DNA from: Branchiostoma floridae
Lineage: Eukaryota > Chordata > Leptocardii > Amphioxiformes > Branchiostomatidae
Assembly (NCBI RefSeq): GCF_000003815.2
Contig: NC_049991.1
Span: 10,424,821-10,488,820, forward strand
Direction: 5' to 3'
Length of the DNA: 64,000 nt
Shown here: positions 25,401 to 36,100 of the stretch, piece by piece
Numbering within the stretch: position 1 is the stretch's first letter
How the letters are laid out: every line of letters starts with the position of its first letter
Notes under the pieces: model-generated
Told to the model about the DNA's origin: nothing
Databases searched by the model: none
What the model saw: the letters and a program-made list of their open reading frames with translations, nothing else
Made by a program: the position numbers and the translations under genes

Positions 25401-28400
25401 TACCAGGACGGTGTACCGGTACAAAACCGTTTTTTTTCTCATCAGACCGATCTGGAAAAAACGGACCTGAACAAAAATTGGTGGATCGGATGTTGGACCT
25501 ATTGGAAAATGAACAGATTTTATGATCAGGCATTCACATGTTTTAGGGCTTACCTGTCAAAGAAAATAACAAGGGCGAAGCAGAGTAGAGTCTATAGTCA
25601 TTTCTACCAAGTTCTAACTTCTATGTAGTCAATCGTACAGAGGCAGTTAGCCTTGTAGGATTTTAAAATGCCAGTGAGTGTAGAATACTCCACAAAGCAT
25701 TTCTTTGTAGCGAAATGGTCCATTCACAAGTTTTCACATACTGAATCAGGTCCAGGTTCAGGTCTGGACCTGATTCTCTGGACCTGAACCATACCTGGAC
25801 CTGAATTTTCTGTACCGGTTACTGGAAAACAAATGGCCTGTAGGCCTGCTGACATTTCCTGTTGGCTTTGCGCTGATCCATTTTAGCTCCAGTTTCTGGG
25901 TGTCACTGGCTTAAATTTCTGCACTGTTCTTTCACCGTTGGATCTTGAAATCCCCCCAAATACTATTTTCTCTGTCTTCAAAGTTGTTCAATAAAGACAT
26001 GCAATCAGATTTTGTGGTTGTGATGGATAACTCTTCCATGAAATATTTGTTCTACTAGCTAGTATGTTCTTGTATTCACAGGTGCCAGGGTTCACCTAAC
26101 CTGTGATGGACTCATGACTGATGAACAAAGGATCCAGGCAGAGAAGTTTACAACAGCTTACATAATGTATTGTAAACAGTAAAGGCAGACTTTTAACTAG
26201 TAGACAACTACATGTATATACTGTATATACAAGTTAAAACTTTATACTCTTTTGAAATCCTTCATTTTACTCTTTATTTTCATATTTAGAGCCATGTCAT
26301 CATTAAGAATAAGATTTATTATCAATATAGTAGTACTATTATGCTATGTATTGTGTGAAATACTACCTGTTAATGCAGCAAATATTATAGGTATGTCCTT
26401 CATTTAATAACATTGTTTCCAGATGTAACTGGTTATTGTCACTGCAGAGTATTATATCAAATGATTCAAAGCGCAGATTGTCATTGATGTACGGGAATCT
26501 AAGTGTAAATGAATTACTAGTAGTCACATCTAATGACGCCATCTAAATTCATGTTGCATACACGTTGAACAAAATAAACACCATTGTCTTTTTCAGAATA
26601 TGAAATTTCTGTTTATTTCTTTTTAAATCATCACATTTTGCTGTCTGCTAACATTCATCAACTAGACATTGTGTTTGTTTTTGACTAGCCAGGTTACTAC
26701 GTAATAGTAAGTAATAAAAATGAGGTGTTTTGTTGTAGGTCACAGTAAATGTGCATATAGGCTATTGCAGCCCTCTCATGCATACTAGTACAGCCATCTC
26801 GTTCTTCCTAGGACATCAGTTCAGTAAGAGGGATGTAATCATCTGAATCAAACTGATTTGGGGGCACATTCTTCTTTCCCTTTTTCTTTGTCCTTCCTGC
26901 TCCTTTTCCCCTTCCCTACTGGTCCACACCACAGCACTGTCTAAGGTGACTCCATCCCTCTCCTGAGCTGCCTGTTGCAGATCTTCTGAAACTCCTAAAA
27001 GGAGTTGTACAGCTGTTGAGAGAGAAAATCATGATTTAATCCATAATGACCACTGTAATTGTTATTACAATTTATTTTCCTACTTCCCAACTGGGTTCTG
27101 GTCTTGCTCTGATAAGGAAAAGTTGGCATTCCCAATATAACATGCTGATAACATGGAACAACAGGCCATAGCTGTACACAAAACTGTACTATCAGAGAAG
27201 ATGTAGTTCAAAATTTGTATTTCATACATGTGAGACAGTGTTGTGGTGTGCCTAAATCAATTATGCAGTCCGTCTACACTACAAATACAAAATCCTGTCA
27301 CAGTTACAATAGAAAAGTAATAATAGAAACTGAAATGCATGAAGTGTTTTCCTGCTGATTCAACTCTTGGCTCAAGTGCCTAAAATGTGTTACTTTTATC
27401 ATAATGGTATTGGCACTGGTGGTCTCTATCATTGCTGCTTTTGGGCCTAGGGAAAAAAAATGTTGTGTTTCCTGTTTCCCTTAGGTAACCCTAGAAAAAC
27501 CTGCCAACCCTAGACTTTTTTGGGTGGGTGGCGGAGTCACATGGTTTCCAGTTAGAATTTTTATTCAGCTTGTCCTAACTGCTAAATGTATGTATTATGC
27601 ACAACATTCAATTTTGACACTGAAAGATCTCATGAATTTCAGTTTACTTTGTTTAACTGTATTCATTTGTAATATGTCACACTAGAAGTATGGCCAGCTT
27701 ACTAAAAAAATTAAAGAAAAAAAGAAAATCCCTACCTACCGACCCTATTCTTTTCAGGACTGAAACAGGGAACACAACATTTTCTTTCCTAGGAATTACA
27801 ATTAAAAGCAAGTAAATGATGTTACACTATCAAACACTCCATTACCATTTTAGACAACCATTAACACACTGTACATGTATAAGAAAGTCTTTCAACAGAG
27901 GGAATGAATGGATGCTGTCACCAGGCACATATTGTGTCCTGTACAAAGCCATTTAGCTTAGATCAAGGATACACACCTTTGAGTCAGTTTGACAACTAGA
28001 TCATCCTGGTCTGTTGGACCAATATTAGTTCTTTTTAGCTTATTATATCCCTCAGGGACCTATGATTGTGTGTGTGTATATATGTTGAATTTGAAAAACA
28101 ACTATTTTTCTCTTCAAATACTCCAGTGTTTGACACTCTGTTTATTGTTATCACCACAACCCAAGCTTACTATTACCACAACCCAAGCCGGCTGTCTGGC
28201 ATGACAGGTAAAAGGTGTGACAAGCTTGGAATTTTCCATTGTTCTCCTAAGGTAGTCTGCTACCCTGCTGTAGGACTAAGTCAACAAATTGATTGGCCAT
28301 TATATTGTTCCTCTGTCCAGGAGAAAATATTTCATCGTGGGAATGGCAGTCCAATTTCCACCACCCTGTCAGGCTGCCATATGAATGTTTTATATATGCC

Positions 28401-31400
28401 ATTTTGGGGGACATATTGAAGAAATCTCTTCATATCAGAGACTGCTGCAAACATAGTATTACAAATTAAACACAAAAAAATCAAATGCAATTCAATCTAG
28501 CTCTAGAACTGTGGATAAAATTGATATTTACCACCCAGATCCTAAACTAAAAGAATCAGACAGTATTTCAAGCTTTTAGGCACCCAAAATTTCTGACCAA
28601 TAAAGAATTATTGGTGTGATGTATGTAACTTGTACAAATTTTTTTTATTCCAACAGGCAAAGAGGCATCAGCTTTTTCTGGTGATACTAAAGACTCACAT
28701 AGTTTGATGAACCTGTCCATCTATTCACTCACCTTGCGCTTCCACAAAGGAATGGAAAAAAGTCTGGATCCCAATCATGCTCATCTCTGCAAGCTCAGGT
28801 TAATCTCCAAGCAGGTCCTACAGTAGCATAAAATACAGTTGTAGTATCAAAAGCTGCCAGAGGAGTGAAGCCGGCATAGGATCCGGAGTTTGTTTGGGTC
28901 CGGTAGCCAAACACACTCCTAGGAGATTGCTTGGAGATTACAGTTTGGTTTAGTTTTGAGCTTTTTGTTTGTTTTTTTCAAGAGCTCAATATTTGGCATT
29001 GAACCTATACTAAAACAAACTCTAATTGGACTTCTCCAGTGCTCTCTGTCAGAGTCTGAATCTTGGAGTGTGACAGAGTGAGCTAACTTCTACAATTTCA
29101 CTGTGCTGTTATAGACCTCCATTCCATGCTTTCACTGTTTACAAACGTGCTATGTATCAAGTTTGAACACGCTTTTGGAGAGGTGTTGATTTTGAATATT
29201 AAGTGTTGAGTAATATATTGTTCAGTCTTGTAAATGTTAATAAATATATCTCAATAATGTAATATGAGCATCAAATTCAAATGTACAGAATATGCACATG
29301 TCTGCATGGGTAAATATGGTAGCAAATTTGAAGGGATTATTCCTCTATGCGAGAACATTAGGTGTGCTACCATTTTCTACCCAGTAAATGCAGTTTCACT
29401 GCTTGGAAACATGACTTCAAATCCATGCATATTATTAATAAATCTGCATAACTTTAAGATGGCTGTCTGACTGTCGTCTGACTATGGACTTAAACTCCAG
29501 CAACAGATGTTACTCTCTATGACCAGTTACAAAATTCTAGAGTTAATTTCATGGTGACTCCAGCAAAATAAAGCTTGACAAAATGAATACTATATCACAA
29601 TCTGTCTTCATTTCTATGTAAGACTTAGTGCTGATCATTTGTGTCCCTAATTGCTTTGTGTCTTATCCTATTGCTCTACTTTATATACATGACATTGTAC
29701 ACATACATGTAAAGATGATAGAAATATTTTTAAAATAACAAAAAGATAAGGAAATATTTATCAATCTAGTGTTTAACAGTCTGCTTTGAGTTTGAATCAT
29801 GCAGGTACTAGAAGTTACTAGTACTGCATCATGGTCAGACCTTTCAGATAGAATCCATGAGCACTATCATTTGTCAGTGACAGGGAACAGATCATTACAC
29901 ACCTGCATCATCATACACTTTAAGGCTAGGGCTCTGGGTGATGATCCAGTTGTACATCTATAGTCGTCATGGCGCCGCAGACAGGCTTTAGGATCCATGT
30001 GGGTTGGAAACGTACTAGTATTCTGAAAAGATATAAAAAAAGAATGAATATATGATGATATCTTGGGGACAACATAGAAAACTTCACATAACTATTACAA
30101 TATTAATTTACATTAGAATTTCCTTTGGGTATAGATTAAGATCTTCTTTGCCCATATCAACCAAGGATTTTCAAGACCTCAATGAAAGAAGTTTGTGTGA
30201 GGGAGATTGAATGTGATAAACAGTCATGAGAAGGGCTGCATAGCTAAACGTTACATCAGGTACAGGTATAAAAGTTTACCAGTCCAGCTCTGGATCTGTT
30301 TGGAACCTGAACAAAAGTTTAACCTCCTGCCTGAAAGATCTGTTGCGTGCTAGTTACACGGTTCCTGGGTATCACTTTGAACTTGAAGTGACACCAAATC
30401 AAATGTGACCAAAGTTAGTTGGCTCTGATTTCAAGCTTCAGGGCAGCATGACTTCTCTTCCAACTTGCTAAATTTTAATCTTTGTGGTACGTAGGATTTA
30501 CACATTTTCATGCTATCAAATCAATTTTACCATACGGGTATGCAGACCTGTCAAGTTAAGAGGAGTACTATATACTACTAAGTCTTGTAGTACAGTACTG
30601 TAGTACTTGTATAAGTAGTTACTCTACTATTCCAGTACATGTACTTAATTGCAGTGTTGCAGGGGTCCCTGACACAGAAGTGGGCAGTAGTCTTGAAAAT
30701 GAAGCATGGTATATTTACATTTAGCAGCACAAACCCTAGAAGTCAATGACCTCATTGACCTGTGACAAATTTGTGAGAAAACGCAACCTAACATACCATC
30801 CATACTTCTGGGAGGTGGAGTGAATTCTCATGGTTGAGTTCCAAGCAGCTGAAACAGAATGTTGCTGTTGTCCCAACAACTATAGATGTCCACGGGCTGT
30901 TCCTGCTTACAAATCATACCAAAGAAGGATGTTGGAGCACTGACTGAGAGCTCTGTGCCAGTTGCGAGAAGTTTGTCGTAAATGTCTCTCCACCCAGTCA
31001 CTTCGAGTTGTTCTGTGCGCAGCATATGTTCTGTGGGTCTGTGTTTGGTCCTGAGAACTGTTCTCTGGTGGCGGCGACAGTGGAGGATGAACAAGAGGAT
31101 TGTCATATTATATATAATGACTCATCCATGGGCTCATGTGCCATTGCTAGTAAACTCGTCGTGTAATAAGCTCGTTGACTTTTTGCCAGTCGCTACGTTG
31201 GTGAACGTACTCTTTAATTTGAACTAGAATTAATGGCATGCTAAAATTTGAGAAAGTATAAGAAAAAGAGCAATGAGGATACCAGCAAAACAGTATTTGA
31301 AAGAGAACAAGACTTAGAGAAGGGGATACAATAATACATGCTTTTTTCAGTTATTCACTTTTCAGGGTTTTTTTTCAGTAGGAACATCAAAAGCAACAGT

Positions 31401-33129
31401 TCACAGTCATATTCAATTCATATTACATGTGCATGTGGCACATTGGCCGTTGATAAGAATAACTGCCCTAACTTTTATATAAGAAACAAAATTATCTAAC
31501 GGGATCGATCCGTTACCATGTGACTACTACTCAAGGTCGCCCCCCTCCCCAGGTAGGAGACACATCTCAAAATTGCACGTTTGCAGAAGTAGAAGTAGTT
31601 GAACCTGCGATACTAGTAATTTGCGAAGACGTAACATTGCATAACGTTACCTTCAGGCAATCCCAGAGCCAGAGAGACAGTCAAAATCAATCCGTAAGTT
31701 CGATGCAAAAAAACCACAACAAACGCAGACGAGCGCCTGCAGACGAATTTTAACCGAACCGCGGGCCTCGCTTTGGGCAGCTTCCCAACATGCCTACCAG
31801 CAGCTTGAAACCTTCCCTCGATGAGAAATAAGTTGCAACCGCCAATATAACTTCTCCGGAAATTTCTATGACCTTATTTCACTTTCGATCCTCTGGACCC
31901 ACGTAAATTAGGGGCGCCGCCATTTTCTGGGGTTGCCTTATGTGAAACCTTCCCGTCAGTCTGTGCGTGAAGGATTGAGGATTCAAGCTCGAATCTAGTC
32001 AAAGGAATCCTTTGAAGGACTAAAGGATTCCTTTACACTGCTACCTAGCATGAATCCTATGCCAGGATTCATAGTTAAGTAACATGAATCCTGTATGTAT
32101 CGGGTGACTGGCTCTTTTTGCCTGATTTTGGCCTCGATTTCACACTGCATGGGGGTTTCCGTGCAACCGATTACGACAATATCATATACTTCCGGGTTGT
32201 ACGAGTGCGGTCATAGAACGCGGGTGGTATCGTATCTTGTCTCGGTTTGTGCTAGGTTGTAGAGGAGGATCTAAGTAAGGCTTATGAATATACTAATACT
32301 TGGAGATTAGCAATTACTATGCCTGTCAATCAGCTATTTTGTCTTTGCGGGGCTATGAATGGGGGGATCTGAGTAGCCTGACGTGATAGCCAGGCCAGGT
32401 AGACTGTGTAAAATACCTCTGACTTAACTCGCGATTGCAAAACTTTACTTACTATTTTCATGAGATGGACACAAACATTCACCAAGGCGGGGCCGTAACA
32501 ATCCTTACGTATGACCCTTAGGTAACCCTTAGATGACCTATTATCTAATATATAGGCCAGTCACTCAAAGTTTGTTTATCATTTCTTTTTTTACGAAAAG
32601 ACTGCAATGTACATTTTGTAGAGTGAAATCTTATATAAAACTAAAGACCTAGCCTAACCTAGCCTAACTAAAGACCTTACATCCAGCTTTGCTATATTAA
32701 CATCTCGTATTAAGCTGTATTTGGTGCTTATCCGGTCCAATATAGCCATAATTACATACATTAATCATTCAAAAACAACGACCTTCGATAAAGAATGTTT
32801 ATTTGGCGAAGATGTGTGTTCGAGGAACTCTAGTTGATAATGACAATGCGATAAATGAACGATATCGTATATGATGTCTCTTATTTCTGGAAATCCTTCT
32901 GTACTTTTCATTGTCCAGGTGCATCGGTTGCATTTGACATCCGGTTCTCGCCCAAGATGGGTCGTCAGTACCTGAACACCATCTTCAGTCCGACAGCAGA
33001 CTTTAAGGAGAAGACTCAGGGACTGTGTGGGTTTATGGACGATGCTGAGGACAACGACTTCACAGGACCGGACGGAGCTCTGCATGGGGATGCTAACTCA
33101 TTCGCTGAGTCATGTACTGGTCTCCTTGT

Positions 33130-33175
<46 letters not shown>

Positions 33176-36100
33176 GTCTCTCTCTCTCTCTCTTTCTGTT
33201 ATTGTTGCTCTATTTGAAAAAAAAAAAGCTGCAAAATCATCACCATATTCGAAAAATGCCAATTCTATGTAGGGCGCATCAACACCACTCATCACGGGTC
33301 CGGCCTGCTGGGTTCCTGGTCCTGGAACTCTTCAAACTTCCACCCCGATGACGTCATGGATGAAGCTTATACCGACCAAAGTCACAAACCAACACTTGGA
33401 TTGGACGGACTCACACCGGAGCAACGCAAGGTGAGACTTTTATAGCCGAATGACCCTTTCTTTCAGCTTCAATGGTACGTCACTTAGGCCAATCTTATTA
33501 TAGATCAGGGTACTTATATTGTGGTAATGTTTTTGTCCACAGGTAGCAGAAGAGACCTGCACGCAGCTCGGTTTGTCAGGTGTTCTTCTGGAAGAATGCA
33601 TTTTTGATGTCGTCATTACAAACGACACGACCTTCTCACAGCAGGAAGTCTTCAAACTCGGTACGTAGATATATAGGCTAGTGCTCTACATTACATGTGT
33701 ATGAATTGGGTGTTACATATTGCCAACATAAATGCTAGTTACAAACTGATATCAACAATTTGACGAAACGCCTCCCAACCAATGATGGTTATCGCCTGTT
33801 ACAGGATGCCCTTCTCAGTGCTCCGGTAGAGGGCGCTGTGTGAACAACACCTGTGAGTGCATGCCGGGCTGGTCAGGTCCGGACTGTGACGTAGGCAACT
33901 GTACGGACTGTTCCGGAGAACACGGGAAGTGCGTGCTTGGGTTCTGCCAGTGCGAGCCAGGATGGGAGGGAACAAGCTGCTCCCAGCGTGGTACTGGCAT
34001 ATTCTCTGACGAATTTCATAATCAGTTTTTTAATACTGCTTTTTCTTTGAACACACAACGTAAAACTCACGAGTAGCAGAAAAAGGCAAGGCATTATCTT
34101 CGTTTGACACCTAACTCCCTTTTTCCCCTCCATGTACACTGTAGCAACTTGCCATGCAGTTAACAACTGTACCGACGAGCAGCATGGCCTGTGTGTGAAA
34201 ACAAACGTATGCGCGTGCGTCCCCGGATATATAGGTAATTGCATTACTTATACATACACGTTTATGAGCCATAATTTTATACTATCGATTTCAATTTGTA
34301 CACATTACAAGAGAGCACTACCAGTTATCAGCCCAGAATACTCAAAATGATTCTTGACTAGTGTTATGAATGATATTTTCCAGGTACGGACTGCAGTGAG
34401 ATCCCGACCTGTTACAAGACCGACAACTGTACCTCCCGTGGTGTCTGTGTGGATCACGACAGGTGTCTGTGTGAGCGGAACTGGACGGGAGACAAATGTG
34501 ACAAGTTTTCCTGCAAGAACCTGGACAACTGCACAGGTAACTAGCAGACACTGAAAAAAGCTCGACATAAGGGCGAAATACCATCATAAGGGAAGGAAAC
34601 CTATGGTCAATTACAACGCCATGCATACTTTATGTACATATAAACATGCATATTTTGGACTGTAACTTTTGGAACAGATATTCGCTTCATCCAAAGTCAG
34701 CTTCTCTGTTTGATATCTAGCTTGTATTTGTTTATTCATAATCAGTTTTAGTTCGCTTTTTAGAAGGACACTTTATACCGTCTGAGGGGGTGAACCTGAT
34801 TGCTTGTTTTCATTGTAACGATATATAATAAAACATCTGGCGAAATCAGGATCCTAATTGTGTATCGCTTTACAGGACATGGGCTCTGCGTGGACATTGA
34901 CGTCTGTGCTTGTGATTGGGGCTGGACCGGAAGTTCGTGTGCCATACCTGATTGCCCATTGGTCAACCACTGTTCCCGCCATGGAGACTGTGTCGCACCC
35001 GACCTGTGCCGCTGTTACCCGGGGTATGACGGGAAGGACTGTAGTCTCGTACAGACCTGTCCTGAGCTGAACAACTGCAGCAGTAACGGCATTTGTGTGA
35101 GAAACGAGTCGTCAGGGACTGACATGTGCAGGTACATGGCAATGTCAAGTCTCCTTATACAATTTAAACATTACAAAACGTAAGATTGTCGGGAGTCAAG
35201 GTTAAAACTTGATACATTCTAACCTATAATAGATAATTGATATGGCTTTATAGCTTTATGTTTATTTGTTTATTGAACTTTCCATATCACCTGGAGGGCG
35301 AGACAAAACAAGTGACAGGTCACCTCTGCACGTAGTCTCCCCGAATAACAATTTATGATTGATATGGCTACATAGACATCAAGAACGTAATTGAAATGAA
35401 TGGTCGAAAATGCAGTTGTACGGATAGAATTGGCCAGAAATATATTTTTTTTAAAGCGAAGGCCTTTTCTGTTCCAAAATAAATAGATGACATAAAAGCA
35501 GCTTCAAAATGAATTCTACAGGCCCAAGCTAGCCCCTAAATAAAAGCGTCGCCAGAATGATATTAGTCTTCATCTGCTGTCTGTTGACGATGCATTGGCT
35601 TTGCATTTAAACACAGGTGCTTCCAGGGTTATAACGGGGATAACTGCAGCAGACCTGACTGCTCAGGCCGGAATGACTGTTCAGGCCACGGTGTGTGTGT
35701 GGAGCCCATGCTGTGTGAGTGTGACAAGGGGTACGGCGGCGTCAACTGTAGCGACTTCTCCTGTCAGAAGAACAACTACTGCTCAGGTACGTGTAAAACT
35801 CATTTATGTAGAAATAAATTTAGATCAAGCTAATGTACGAGGGGTGATCAGTAAGTTCTCGGCCTCACCCAGCAATAACAAGCACAACTCAGATTTTGGA
35901 GTCATTACTTTCCCGGCATTCATTTTTTCTAAATTACGAAGGTAAGGGGCGAGAAAAAGAAGGGTGAAGTGTGATCAGACAATTTGACCCGCACACCTCA
36001 GGCTGAAGATCAATTGTCCACTTTTTTTTCGTTATCCCTTACCGAACGTTACTGTGTGTCGCCTGCAACGTAATGATCACAATAATTTGAATTTTGGTAC

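Larger units (their letters stand above)
23726..32107. mobile_element. 8.4-kb DNA-transposon-like element with about 237-bp terminal inverted repeats
   Basis: The left terminus (23726: TCACCCGATACATACAGG) and right terminus (ending 32107: CCTGTATGTATCGGGTGA) are inverted copies over about 237 bp (23726-23962 and 31870-32107). Both are flanked by CTGGC (23721-23725, 32108-32112), a 5-bp target duplication. Copy B lacks it: its intron is 136 bp. The subterminal part has six GGATTC/GAATCC motifs, likely transposase sites. I do not find a standard transposase ORF; candidate spliced exons lie on the minus strand. The superfamily is not assigned. Confidence 0.85.

Noticed and set aside
30828-31106. 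Minus-strand ORF of 92 codons
   Set aside because: Another frame of the same DNA (exon 31064-30920 plus 30848-30797) joins in phase with further exons and has better splice signals; this ORF reads through what looks like an intron. I kept the doubt in the nested-gene entry.
31520-31753. Plus-strand ORF of 77 codons in the large element
   Set aside because: No recognised domain, no splice partners found, and it ends in low-complexity basic residues; it may be a real exon but I cannot support it.
33110-33351. ORFs made of SLSLSLS or RERERE
   Set aside because: Produced by the (CT)n tract in an intron.
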